A stretch of DNA of 35,521 nucleotides, taken from IMG/VR virus record IMGVR_UViG_3300023096_000013, positions 1-35,521 of that record. One strand, written 5' to 3'. Positions 23,225 through 29,305 of the stretch are shown here, piece after piece (the stretch's first letter is position 1; every line of letters starts with the position of its first letter). Source of the DNA: a virus. Below the pieces are notes generated by a model. The model saw only the letters and a program-made list of their open reading frames with translations, did not search any database and was not told the DNA's origin. The translations under genes and the position numbers were made by a program.

Positions 23225-23797
23225 TTAGTCCTCCGCTTTCCAATAGGCAATCATCTTCGCGGCGGCCTTGATTTTACTCATAGTTAATATAATGTCCGAA
23301 GACTCGGGCAAGAATTCATCGATGGCATCGTTTTGATAAATTTTTAGAACAACCGATACATCTCTCGGATCGAAGAGATCCTCATACTCGAAAAAGAAGA
23401 TACCTGCATAAATAAGTAGCTGCTTCATACTTGCTGGGATGATGCCGGTCTTCAGATCACTAATTCGAAGAACGTATTTACCACGCTCATTACGAATACC
23501 AGCCGAATCAGCAGTACCAAAGCAATTTTCTGTATAATACAACGGAACTTCAGCTTCCATGCGGAAACCAATAGCGTCGTTGATATACATACTCATAGTG
23601 GTGTTGTTGTCAGCCTGCACGATACCAAGCTCAATTGCTTGCTGAGCATAGGCGTGCATTTTATCGCCTCGAGACGCTTGCTGTTTCTCGAAATACACGC
23701 GACGAAGTTTTTCTTCGTCGTAGTCGAGCCAATGATAATTACTCGGACTAAGAAATGCGTGCTGTCCGATGATTCTTGTATTCTTTTTCAAGCTCAT
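23225..23797 (-). CDS. Cas4/RecB-like PD-(D/E)XK exonuclease
   Basis: The 190-residue protein carries the nuclease core: RGDKMHAYAQQAI helix, MEAEVPLYY (Glu), GTADSAGIR (Asp), LRISDLKTGIIPAS (Asp-x-Lys) and KQLLIYAGIFF (the QxxxY helix). This order is that of RecB-family nucleases used in phage recombination or DNA turnover. The four-Cys cluster of Cas4 is absent. It overlaps the upstream nuclease gene by 50 bases and ends 3 bases before the polymerase GTG, so the three form one operon. Confidence 0.78.
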   Translation of the reverse strand: MSLKKNTRIIGQHAFLSPSNYHWLDYDEEKLRRVYFEKQQASRGDKMHAYAQQAIELGIVQADNNTTMSMYINDAIGFRMEAEVPLYYTENCFGTADSAGIRNERGKYVLRISDLKTGIIPASMKQLLIYAGIFFFEYEDLFDPRDVSVVLKIYQNDAIDEFLPESSDIILTMSKIKAAAKMIAYWKAED

Positions 23798-24083
23798 CTA
23801 GAACGGCCTCTTCGTTCTCGGGATGGATAAAAGCCGCGAAGCACCATCGACCGAACTTTTCTATATAGTACGGTTGATTCGGTTGTACATCTGCGGTAGC
23901 GCTGATCTTCGCTTCGAGGAAAGCCCAGAAGCCACCCTTGAAAACGACCAGTCGATCGGGATGTCCTTGGCGATTATCCAAGATGATGACCTCGCAGTTG
24001 TCTTCACCGAACCGCGCGTAGATCTTATCGGTCAACTTGGTCTTGTATCGACCTTCACCTTGTCGTGCCAAAGGATTATCCAT
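23748..24083 (-). CDS. VRR-NUC-like nuclease
   Basis: The 111-residue protein contains GHPDRLVVFKGGFWAFLEAK, with Asp and Glu-x-Lys of a PD-(D/E)XK site. QPNQPYYIEKFGRWCFAAFI follows as in VRR-NUC proteins. Stand-alone phage members are thought to cut branched DNA. It begins in KTKLTDKIYARFG. The downstream gene starts inside its last 17 codons. Confidence 0.8.
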   Translation of the reverse strand: MDNPLARQGEGRYKTKLTDKIYARFGEDNCEVIILDNRQGHPDRLVVFKGGFWAFLEAKISATADVQPNQPYYIEKFGRWCFAAFIHPENEEAVLDELEKEYKNHRTARIS

Positions 24084-24086
24084 TCA

Positions 24087-24145
24087 TCGCAGAAAAAACA
24101 CGGCTTATTCTATCCCTTCTATTATTATCCATGTTTTGCGAGCGT
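24087..24145. promoter_or_regulatory. Inverted pair of the phage promoter-like element
   Basis: The minus strand reads CTCGCAAAACATGGATAATA and the plus strand TCGCAGAAAAAACACGG with TTATTCTATCCC after it. Both match the element in front of the genes at 28-29 kb (see 28563-28596). The two copies face each other with about 25 bases between them. The minus-strand copy supplies a TAATAAT box before the VRR-NUC gene. Confidence 0.5.
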
Positions 24146-24153
24146 TAGGGTAT

Positions 24154-24684
24154 CTAATTTTCACGTGCATCACGGAAGATCTGACCGGTAGGCCAAACAT
24201 ACGTATTGTTGATCATAGCCACATAGATCTCCGAATCCAGAAGACCGTTGACTGTAGCGACGTGCATAGAGTTTTGATAGATTTCGCCGGACTCTACATC
24301 TTCAAGCGGATAGTCATATGTTTGATGCCCATCCGTGAACTGCTTTGCATACTGCCGAGCAAACCACAAAGGACGCCACATCAGATTGCGATAATGGTTA
24401 TTTACACGATCCCCGTCCAAATGGATAGGGGTATCGAAAACATCCCTATTATTAGGTCGTGGAACAAACTCAGTAGCAACCAACACAGAGACCGATCGCT
24501 TGTGCTGGATACCGTTCTTCATAAGACCTACGATACTAATACCTCGAGTGTTCTTCGTAGGCTTAATGTGATATCCGGTTCGAGAGTTGATGACGTTTCC
24601 CCAATTGCTAACTGAATATCCAGGGAAGTCGAACATCTCGACCCAGATCTCGGGTTCGTCGGAGAACGGCACAGTGCTTAGCAC
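24154..24684 (-). CDS. NUMOD4-HNH homing endonuclease
   Basis: The 176-residue protein starts at a GTG and holds a NUMOD4 module (EIWVEMFDFPGYSVSNWGNV, then SRTGYHIKPT). An HNH_3 core follows: HLDGDRVNNHYRNLMW. The C-terminal part (YPLEDVESGEIYQNSMHVAT) resembles a NUMOD1-like DNA-binding repeat. Such genes are selfish elements that cut DNA lacking them. It is free-standing between two regulatory regions and does not interrupt a gene, as far as I see. The stop overlaps a TTAGATACCC motif. Confidence 0.85.
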   Translation of the reverse strand: MLSTVPFSDEPEIWVEMFDFPGYSVSNWGNVINSRTGYHIKPTKNTRGISIVGLMKNGIQHKRSVSVLVATEFVPRPNNRDVFDTPIHLDGDRVNNHYRNLMWRPLWFARQYAKQFTDGHQTYDYPLEDVESGEIYQNSMHVATVNGLLDSEIYVAMINNTYVWPTGQIFRDAREN

Positions 24685-24733
24685 GTGAGGGGTGCTCTCT
24701 TTCTACTTGTACTAATCTGTAAAGTGGTTTTTA

Positions 24734-24756
24734 CCTAGATGTCCGTTTTGGTATAG
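24734..24756 (-). repeat. AAACGGACA motif, copy 1
   Basis: The minus strand reads CTATACCAAAACGGACATCT then AGG. It is the most divergent of three copies within 360 bases, and lies about 50 bases upstream of the homing endonuclease start. A likely role is an operator or promoter part. Confidence 0.45.
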
Positions 24757-24809
24757 CTAGGACAAAAACCAAAAATTTTGGGGGAAAACTTTTCTATATA
24801 TTGCTTATG

Positions 24810-24827
24810 GGTATCTAATTAGATACC
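24810..24827. repeat. Perfect 18-base palindrome
   Basis: GGTATCTAATTAGATACC is its own reverse complement. It lies at the stop codon of the small ORF 24819-25013. Half-sites (TTAGATACCC) occur also at 17950, 19115, 24148 and 33827. It could be a protein-binding site. Confidence 0.6.
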
Positions 24828-25013
24828 GTAGAGGGGTATATTAAAATAGTTTTTCGATTTTATTTTTGTTTTTGTCCAAGAAACCCTCACCAAGGCCTTA
24901 ATTTCTTCCGCCTCCCCAGTGAAATGTCCTAGTTTAGTACTACTTTCATATATCTGTACACCCCTAGCCCCAACTTGTCCGTTTACGTATACTATTGTCC
25001 TATTATTAGACAC
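24819..25013 (-). CDS. Possible small protein, 64 residues
   Basis: A GTG at 25013 opens NNRTIVYVNGQVGARGVQIY followed by a Lys-rich end (TKTKIKSKNYFNIPLYGI). There is only a weak ribosome site (AGAAA). Its first codons cover copy 2 of the AAACGGACA motif, which may mean the ORF is accidental or that the start is downstream. No family is recognised. Confidence 0.35.
   Translation of the reverse strand: MSNNRTIVYVNGQVGARGVQIYESSTKLGHFTGEAEEIKALVRVSWTKTKIKSKNYFNIPLYGI
24968..24992 (-). repeat. AAACGGACA motif, copy 2
   Basis: The minus strand reads GTATACGTAAACGGACAAGT followed by TGGGG. It matches copy 3 over about 20 of 24 bases. It lies between a promoter candidate (25034-25061) and the next gene. 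Confidence 0.5.
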
Positions 25014-25033
25014 TTTCTACGTATTAGGACGGG

Positions 25034-25061
25034 TATATAGAGGGTTTGGTATATCTGACAA
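25034..25061 (-). promoter_or_regulatory. Promoter candidate
   Basis: On the minus strand TTGTCA and TATATA are separated by 16 bases, close to a sigma70-type promoter. It lies between copies 3 and 2 of the AAACGGACA motif, so it could be controlled by a factor binding them. It would serve the 64-residue ORF and the nuclease-polymerase operon. Confidence 0.45.
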
Positions 25062-25068
25062 CTCCTGA

Positions 25069-25092
25069 CCCCAAGTTGTCCGTTTATGTACC
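25069..25092 (-). repeat. AAACGGACA motif, copy 3
   Basis: The minus strand reads GGTACATAAACGGACAACTT followed by GGGG. It sits 8 bases upstream of the promoter candidate's -35 box. Confidence 0.5.
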
Positions 25093-25114
25093 ATTATGTA
25101 TAAATATGTGTCAG

Positions 25115-25149
25115 AAGGGCTGACTCTCCTCACGAAAGAGTCAGCCCTT
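25115..25149 (-). terminator. Perfect 13-base-pair hairpin at the helicase stop
   Basis: AAGGGCTGACTCT pairs with AGAGTCAGCCCTT around a 9-base loop. The helicase stop TGA is inside the first arm. The T-run after it is poor, so it may slow exonucleases or act as a weak terminator. Confidence 0.6.
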
Positions 25150-27390
25150 GAACAGTCGTCGGAAAGCACTCTCGTTGAACGTTTCTTTCGCCTTCAATGA
25201 CCTCCCAATGGCCCTATCGATGAAGGAATCGGTCGTGAAATCGTAGTACCAGAGATCTTTGAATGGCGTGTTAAGCCGATCGATCCGCCCGTACGCTTGC
25301 TCGCAAACCTTCCATGAGTAGTTGCGGGAGTACATAATCATGGCATCTGTCTCGGTGCAATTCCATCCCTCGGCCCCAGCAGTATACTGGACTAGGTAGA
25401 GCCACCGGTCAGTCTTCGGTATTTGTTCGTGCTTATGACCGTTCCACTCGGCTATCGCTGAGGTTGATGCTGCGTCGACTATCACCTTCGATGATGTCGA
25501 GCCAGACAGACTGCCCTTCTTCTGGGTCACTTTCGTACTTGACAGATAAGGTAATTGAGGCATCCTTGTTGGATCTGAATCGTTCGACAAACCCTGCGAT
25601 CCATTCATCGAGGTTGTCGTTGAGGGCGTTCCACAAAGCTCTTTCGAATTCGCTAGTTCCATCAGAACGTCCGCGTGACACGCTAGAGGATGACACCAGC
25701 AAACCAAATCCTTTCCACGTAGCTCGTGCAGATCCTTCATCAAGTCCGACGACAGGATGTAATCCCGGAACATCGCAATGACTTGCTCCCGAGTCCCATC
25801 CTTACCAATCTCAAACGGGTTCCCCCACTTGGAGGGCCGCCCCACATAGATTTGATTGGAGTTAGAAACCGGCCCTACGTCTCGAGCATTGAATACTCGA
25901 AGGCCTTCATTCCTCTTCGATGTTTCGTCCATCAGGGATGTAGAAGACGGGGTCGACTTGGAACCATCGATAGATCTTGTCGCGATTATCGAATCCAAAC
26001 TCCCAAAGGATTCCGTTGTCGTCTTCGAACCATTGCTCTTCCCCGAAGAGCTTTGCGTCATCGGGATTGTACTCTGATCCGCCAGACTTCTTAAGAGCTC
26101 TAATTCGTAATTGAAGTTGTAGAACACGATCAGTTTCGGATGATTCTGCCATAGCTCCTGTACCATCTGTAGCCTGCTAGGATCGCTGTTGACGACCTTT
26201 CGACCTACACTAAACATCTCAGCTACGTCTCGTAAAGGACGGCCCTCATAGACGTTCCAGCGTCGTTTAAGAACCGTCTCCAGCAGTTCTTTATCGTAGC
26301 TAAGCGGCACCTCAACGATATGTCTATTTGTATGTCTCTCAAACGGCATATCCACAAGAAGACTCGAGCGCTGACGAATCAGTCGCCCAATGTTAATATA
26401 GCGATCCACCTTCGGGAACTTGGTGAAGGTGTTGTAGACAACGTGCTCGCGCTTGAACTCAGTGCGATTCTTGTAGAAATTGTTTGCTACGAAGACTGGA
26501 ATATAGTCCATCCAGGTGTCCCCTGGCGTGCCGCTTAGCAGAATCCACCGGTTGCGCTTGGCGATCCGAAGGAATTTCCGTGTCCAGTCACCCGACCCAA
26601 CGAGTCGTTGCTCATCGAAGATGAAGAAGGCTCCGGCAACATCAGCGTACTTGGCGATGTTATTCCAGGAGTCGACGGTGAGGACCCAGGGGTATTGTCC
26701 GGCTTTGTAAGACCCGCAGCCTCGCGTAGCTCTTCCTCCGAGTACGTCTTGTTCGCCTCGTCCAGAATCGTCCGAACTTCCTGCACCTGTTGGGTGAATG
26801 TCAATTCCCTGAAGCGAATTCTCTCCGCCTCCGGATCCCAGATCGGTTCTGGCCTCACACGTACAGATGCCTCTCGCAGGGACTCGACCCGCCTTGCCCT
26901 TTCCTGAATTCTCTCGTGATACGTTGGATTTCTGTCCAGTATGTCTTCCAGTTTCTGCATGTTCACCAACAGACCCGCTTGATCCTCGTTGGCCTCGATT
27001 ACAGTCGCAATAGGCACTGAGGGATCTTGAGTCACCACCATCTCGCGAACGATCATCTCTTCCATTTCCAACTCCCGTTCGAGACTTACCTCGCCCTTTA
27101 GCTGCTTTTTTGCCAACATAAGGAATCGACACAGGTCCCGACAAGGGTCCAATATCAAGTTGATAAAACTCTTCCTGCCAGTCGAAGGAGTCTCGCTTCT
27201 TGGCAGTGGTGATGACGTAGACATCTCTTGGTGCCTCGTATTCTTTGTAATAGGCTGCAGCTACTCGAGATTTACCCGAACCTGGTGCCCCACACAAGAT
27301 CTTGCCGTTGTTGAGTTTCTTGAATGCCTTGTACTGGTGGTCGCGTAGATATGTACGCAGTTCCTCATCAGTCATGTGCTGAGTGATCAT
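25141..27390 (-). CDS. SNF2-like DNA helicase with two odd-frame inserts
   Basis: The start at 27390 follows AAGGAG; the frame is open upstream but only as shadow of the preceding gene. The frame encodes 749 residues. Walker A is GAPGSGKS (34-41), motif II FFIFDEQRLVGSG (about residue 257), motif III LLSGTPGDTW (about 287). The C-lobe has LIVFYNFNYELELLRSLA, EWNGHKHEQIP, YTAGAEGWNCTETD and YGRIDRLNTP. This set matches actinophage SNF2-like helicases. Residues about 91-228 and 442-645 do not fit the family. They are Ser/Gly-rich low-complexity in this frame, whereas another frame of the same DNA looks like normal protein (next entries). Part of the second insert, a DUF4326 domain, is in this frame. 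Confidence 0.8.
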   Translation of the reverse strand: MITQHMTDEELRTYLRDHQYKAFKKLNNGKILCGAPGSGKSRVAAAYYKEYEAPRDVYVITTAKKRDSFDWQEEFYQLDIGPLSGPVSIPYVGKKAAKGRGKSRTGVGNGRDDRSRDGGDSRSLSAYCDCNRGQRGSSGSVGEHAETGRHTGQKSNVSRENSGKGKAGRVPARGICTCEARTDLGSGGGENSLQGIDIHPTGAGSSDDSGRGEQDVLGGRATRGCGSYKAGQYPWVLTVDSWNNIAKYADVAGAFFIFDEQRLVGSGDWTRKFLRIAKRNRWILLSGTPGDTWMDYIPVFVANNFYKNRTEFKREHVVYNTFTKFPKVDRYINIGRLIRQRSSLLVDMPFERHTNRHIVEVPLSYDKELLETVLKRRWNVYEGRPLRDVAEMFSVGRKVVNSDPSRLQMVQELWQNHPKLIVFYNFNYELELLRSLADQSTIPMTQSSSGKSNGSKTTTESFGSLDSIIATRSIDGSKSTPSSTSLMDETSKRNEGLRVFNARDVGPVSNSNQIYVGRPSKWGNPFEIGKDGTREQVIAMFRDYILSSDLMKDLHELRGKDLVCWCHPLACHADVLMELANSKELCGTPSTTTSMNGSQGLSNDSDPTRMPQLPYLSSTKVTQKKGSLSGSTSSKVIVDAASTSAIAEWNGHKHEQIPKTDRWLYLVQYTAGAEGWNCTETDAMIMYSRNYSWKVCEQAYGRIDRLNTPFKDLWYYDFTTDSFIDRAIGRSLKAKETFNESAFRRLFKG
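25433..25702 (-). CDS. Odd-frame coding-like segment in helicase insert 2 (third part)
   Basis: In the frame one base behind the helicase, FERALWNALNDNLDEWIAGF is followed by VERFRSNKDASITLSVKYES and EGQSVWLDIIEGD. This has normal protein composition, unlike the helicase frame here. The first 17 codons overlap the DUF4326 domain and are probably shadow. No good ribosome site is visible, so it may have been the C-terminal part of the DUF4326 protein before an indel. Confidence 0.4.
   Translation of the reverse strand: MLVSSSSVSRGRSDGTSEFERALWNALNDNLDEWIAGFVERFRSNKDASITLSVKYESDPEEGQSVWLDIIEGDSRRSINLSDSRVERS
25650..25930 (-). other. DUF4326 domain inside the helicase frame
   Basis: Within the helicase frame, RVFNARDVGPV, IYVGRPSKWGNPFEIGKDG, AMFRDYIL and LRGKDLVCWCHPLACHADVL form a complete DUF4326 domain. 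This small domain with a Cys/His cluster is usually its own phage gene. An ATG at the start of MDETSKRNEGLRVFNARD could begin it separately. The domain interrupts the helicase C-lobe before the NGHKHE motif. Confidence 0.75.
25907..26152 (-). CDS. Odd-frame coding-like segment in helicase insert 2 (first part)
   Basis: An ATG at 26152 follows ACAGGAG by 4 bases, a good ribosome site. Codons up to about 27 are shadow of the helicase. After that the frame reads EYNPDDAKLFGEEQWFEDDN, then GILWEFGFDNRDKIYRWFQV and DPVFYIPDGRNIEEE. This is normal protein composition. It stops just after the ATG of the DUF4326 part. No family is recognised. Confidence 0.45.
   Translation of the reverse strand: MAESSETDRVLQLQLRIRALKKSGGSEYNPDDAKLFGEEQWFEDDNGILWEFGFDNRDKIYRWFQVDPVFYIPDGRNIEEE
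26535..27119 (-). CDS. Odd-frame coding-like segment in helicase insert 1
   Basis: In the frame one base ahead of the helicase, an ATG at 27119 opens MLAKKQLKGEVSLERELEME. It runs as a charged helical protein: NMQKLEDILDRNPTYHERIQ, PEPIWDPEAERIRFRELTF, QQVQEVRTILDEANKTY, to about 26705. The rest to the stop is shadow of the helicase. Over the same DNA the helicase frame is Gly/Ser/Arg low complexity. It is either a nested gene or an inserted domain put out of frame. Confidence 0.4.
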   Translation of the reverse strand: MLAKKQLKGEVSLERELEMEEMIVREMVVTQDPSVPIATVIEANEDQAGLLVNMQKLEDILDRNPTYHERIQERARRVESLREASVRVRPEPIWDPEAERIRFRELTFTQQVQEVRTILDEANKTYSEEELREAAGLTKPDNTPGSSPSTPGITSPSTLMLPEPSSSSMSNDSLGRVTGHGNSFGSPSATGGFC

Positions 27391-27604
27391 CCACTCCTTC
27401 CCAAGGACCAATACCATCAATCTCAAGCCAGCACTCACGGCCACCATTATGACGCCACCGCCAAATGCTAAACCCTGGTCCACAGTGGTCGCATTCCTCG
27501 GGCGTTCTATCGGCGATATCGCCATGACTGTCTTTTACAGCCACTACAGTCATTGGTGGTTCTTCGGAAATAACACGCTCGCTAATCCATGGCGCCTCGT
27601 TCAT
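27368..27604 (-). CDS. Small zinc-binding-type protein, 78 residues
   Basis: The protein reads EECDHCGPGFSIWRWRHNGG followed by RECWLEIDGIGPWEGVDDHS. CxxC and later His and Cys residues could bind zinc. Its ATG directly follows the TAA of the DUF3310 gene. Its end overlaps the helicase start by 23 bases. The upstream extension of the helicase frame is only shadow of this gene. No family is recognised. Confidence 0.6.
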   Translation of the reverse strand: MNEAPWISERVISEEPPMTVVAVKDSHGDIADRTPEECDHCGPGFSIWRWRHNGGRECWLEIDGIGPWEGVDDHSAHD

Positions 27605-28195
27605 TTAACTGAGTGTTCCATTCAGCTCAGAGCCCGTACGATAGAACCGATCGAAAATACGCTTACCATGACCATCCGCGCATTGATAGGTAGTAATAGC
27701 TGCGTCTGGGGCAGGGACCAACGGTTCCGTACACACCGGGCACCGATAGACGTATGCTGGCGGTGGGACATTTGCAAGCTTTTGCTCAAAGTTGCAGTTT
27801 ATACACTTGTGCGTCTCAGACCCCTGATCATATTCAAGTGGACTATTATCGCCGTTAGGGCAACACCAACCGCGCGCTGAGTCCCACACAGCACCTAACT
27901 TAGCAGAGGCACTCTCCGTGGCGTTCATAATATCGGCCCGTACGAGCGATTGAGACTGTGCCTTCTTCAACCGCTCAATCTCAAGATGAAGATAGAAGCG
28001 AGCCTTCTCAAGATCTTCAATGTGATTGTCAGGGTTCTTCCACCCTGCACGAGCAATGTACTTGAACGCATTGCCGAGATTGAAGCCGCTCTTACCATCC
28101 GGACCAACTAGTTGAACGCAAACATCAATCACTTCGAACCCCTGATACTGGTTATAGTGACTGGGGTGCTTAACTTGTTCGCTCTTGTTTTCCAT
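27605..28195 (-). CDS. DUF3310 protein with C-terminal zinc ribbons
   Basis: The protein has 196 residues. The N-terminal part is a DUF3310 domain: KHPSHYNQYQGFEVIDV, NAFKYIARAGWKN and HIEDLEKARFYLHLEIERL. This small domain is found in phages and linked to nucleotide metabolism without proof. Residues about 105-196 hold two CxxC pairs (HKCINCNFEQK, YRCPVCTEPL) plus CCPNGD, likely zinc ribbons. AAAGG precedes the ATG by 5 bases. It follows a promoter-like AT-rich stretch. Confidence 0.72.
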   Translation of the reverse strand: MENKSEQVKHPSHYNQYQGFEVIDVCVQLVGPDGKSGFNLGNAFKYIARAGWKNPDNHIEDLEKARFYLHLEIERLKKAQSQSLVRADIMNATESASAKLGAVWDSARGWCCPNGDNSPLEYDQGSETHKCINCNFEQKLANVPPPAYVYRCPVCTEPLVPAPDAAITTYQCADGHGKRIFDRFYRTGSELNGTLS

Positions 28196-28289
28196 TATAA
28201 CCTTTGTATGAGATGAGTATAATGCGAATTATATACAATTTGGTCAATTTTAGAAAAACTAAAAACCATGTTTTGTTCAGCGAGCAAAG

Positions 28290-28317
28290 GCCGAACCCTA
28301 AGTTAATAGAGTTCGGC
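28290..28317 (-). terminator. Terminator-like hairpin after the 73-residue membrane protein
   Basis: GCCGAAC and GTTCGGC (minus strand) pair with a 14-base loop and are followed by CTTTGCTCGC. The T-run is short. It starts 8 bases after the stop of the gene 28325-28546. A worn copy of the promoter-like element (CTCGC, AAAACATGG) follows it. Confidence 0.55.
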
Positions 28318-28324
28318 GATGAGG

Positions 28325-28546
28325 CTACTTGTTAGGGTTACTCAGCTTGATCTGCTCGAGTATGCCAGCGCGCCTACCTTCGATTTTACCCTCGTCGTAT
28401 CCGACGAGGAACGAACTGTCGAACTCCAGCTTCAAGGCAGTCTCGTGGGACTTCTTGAGCTTGGCGATCTTCAGCTTGTAGTGGATGACGGTGGGGATAA
28501 TACCGATAGCAAGAGCGAGAATGGCAATCACGATGTACAGGAACAT
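28325..28546 (-). CDS. Small membrane protein, cassette 3
   Basis: The start at 28546 is set by GAAAGGA 6 bases upstream; the longer ORF reads through promoter DNA. The 73 residues begin with one membrane helix (MFLYIVIAILALAIGIIPTV), then a basic stretch (HYKLKIAKLKKSHETALKLE) and a soluble tail (VGYDEGKIEGRRAGILEQIK). The layout is an N-out/C-in anchor, like small phage membrane proteins. The cassette has its own promoter-like element and hairpin. Confidence 0.6.
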   Translation of the reverse strand: MFLYIVIAILALAIGIIPTVIHYKLKIAKLKKSHETALKLEFDSSFLVGYDEGKIEGRRAGILEQIKLSNPNK

Positions 28547-28562
28547 GATAAGTCCTTTCGTA

Positions 28563-28596
28563 GGGTTCTCATTATAACCCATGTTTTTCATGCGAG
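28563..28596 (-). promoter_or_regulatory. Promoter/operator element, cassette 3
   Basis: On the minus strand CTCGCATGAAAAACATGGG is followed by TTATAATGAGAACCC. GGGTTATAATGAGAACCC is an inverted repeat (GGGTT/AACCC) that contains TATAAT. The same design is at 28891-28924 and 29265-29297. The -35 region falls on the T-run of the terminator before it and is weak, suggesting an activator or phage polymerase. Confidence 0.65.
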
Positions 28597-28604
28597 AAAA
28601 AAGT

Positions 28605-28629
28605 GGAGCACCTTGTTTAAGGGTGCTCC
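28605..28629 (-). terminator. Terminator after cassette 2
   Basis: GGAGCACC and GGTGCTCC pair with a 9-base loop and are followed by ACTTTTTT on the minus strand. This is a standard intrinsic terminator 8 bases after the stop of the gene at 28638-28871. Confidence 0.8.
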
Positions 28630-28637
28630 TATAAGAA

Positions 28638-28871
28638 CTAACTAGCGATAAGCATGGTCTCGGGGTCGACCTTCTTCTTTTCCTTCATTGCAGCCTTACC
28701 GGCTGCAACGCCACGTTCAAACGCAGCCAGATTCAAGTCCATAGCCTGGTTGCGAAGCGCAGTGCGCGCGTCGGCCTTCAGGCGGCGAATCGTGGTAACG
28801 TGATAGTAGTATGCGGCGCCAGCAATAAGCAGAGCGACAAAGATAAGAAGGATAGCGAGGGGGGTAGACAT
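28638..28871 (-). CDS. Small membrane protein, cassette 2
   Basis: The start at 28871 follows GTGAAAGG. The 77 residues begin with a membrane helix (LAILLIFVALLIAGAAYYYH) and continue with a basic helical tail (IRRLKADARTALRNQAMDLN, then AAGKAAMKEKKKV). Its layout matches the next cassette: one N-terminal span and a cytoplasmic helix ending in a GR/GK-type repeat. The two are probably distant paralogues. Confidence 0.6.
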   Translation of the reverse strand: MSTPLAILLIFVALLIAGAAYYYHVTTIRRLKADARTALRNQAMDLNLAAFERGVAAGKAAMKEKKKVDPETMLIAS

Positions 28872-28890
28872 AATGGTACCTTTCACAGTA

Positions 28891-28924
28891 GGGTTCTCAT
28901 TGTAACCCATGTTTTCCATGCGAG
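28891..28924 (-). promoter_or_regulatory. Promoter/operator element, cassette 2
   Basis: CTCGCATGGAAAACATGGG is followed on the minus strand by TTACAATGAGAACCC. The inverted repeat GGGTT/AACCC holds TACAAT in place of TATAAT. It lies between a terminator T-run and GTGAAAGG of the next gene. Confidence 0.62.
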
Positions 28925-28931
28925 AAAAAGC

Positions 28932-28953
28932 GGAGCCCGTGTTACCGGGCTCC
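28932..28953 (-). terminator. Terminator after cassette 1
   Basis: GGAGCCCG and CGGGCTCC pair around GTAACA and are followed by GCTTTTT on the minus strand. It begins 6 bases after the stop of the gene 28960-29247. Confidence 0.82.
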
Positions 28954-28959
28954 TTTAAA

Positions 28960-29247
28960 CTACTTAGAGAGGAAGATAATGGCGTCGTTATTGGTTATGA
29001 AGCTGATACTGGCTTCCGTAGCTTCTCCGATTATGTCGTAGATCTTATTGATCTCGTCGACGCTCGACAAGTCGATGTTTCCACCGTTTCCTACAATAGT
29101 GTCTCGGATGGTCGTTGCGATGTTTCCATCTTTCAACGTCTTCACGACGACAACCACTGCGGTGGTCACGGTTGCGACTGCGACAGTCACTCCGATAATC
29201 TCGGGGACGTTACGGGAAATCTTATTCTTCAGATTCTTAAGGGTCAT
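28960..29247 (-). CDS. Small membrane protein, cassette 1
   Basis: The start at 29247 follows GAAAGG. The 95 residues have a short basic N-terminus (MTLKNLKNKISRNVPE) and one hydrophobic helix (IIGVTVAVATVTTAVVVVVK). A polar C-terminal half follows (IRDTIVGNGGNIDLSSVDEI). No family is recognised. It has its own promoter-like element and terminator. Confidence 0.58.
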   Translation of the reverse strand: MTLKNLKNKISRNVPEIIGVTVAVATVTTAVVVVVKTLKDGNIATTIRDTIVGNGGNIDLSSVDEINKIYDIIGEATEASISFITNNDAIIFLSK

Positions 29248-29264
29248 TATAAATCCTTTCGTAA

Positions 29265-29297
29265 GGGTCTCATAATAACCCATGTTTTTTCTGCGAA
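29265..29297 (-). promoter_or_regulatory. Promoter/operator element, cassette 1
   Basis: TTCGCAGAAAAAACATGGG is followed on the minus strand by TTATTATGAGACCC. The repeat GGGTT/GACCC holds TATTAT. It is the first of three serial cassettes. Confidence 0.62.
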
Positions 29298-29305
29298 GGC
29301 AAAAA

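Noticed and set aside
27095-27115. Programmed frameshift at GGCAAAAAAG in the helicase
   Set aside because: A -1 slip there leads to a stop within three codons and the odd frame needs +1, with no matching return site at the end of the insert. The run could still be an indel hot spot.
27391-27525. N-terminal extension of the helicase
   Set aside because: The added 45 residues are shadow of the small zinc-binding gene, and the ribosome site is at 27390.
28547-28919. Longer N-termini reading MENMGYNENP or MKNMGYNENP for the cassette proteins
   Set aside because: The shared peptide is just translation of the repeated promoter element. GAAAGG-type sites place the starts downstream.
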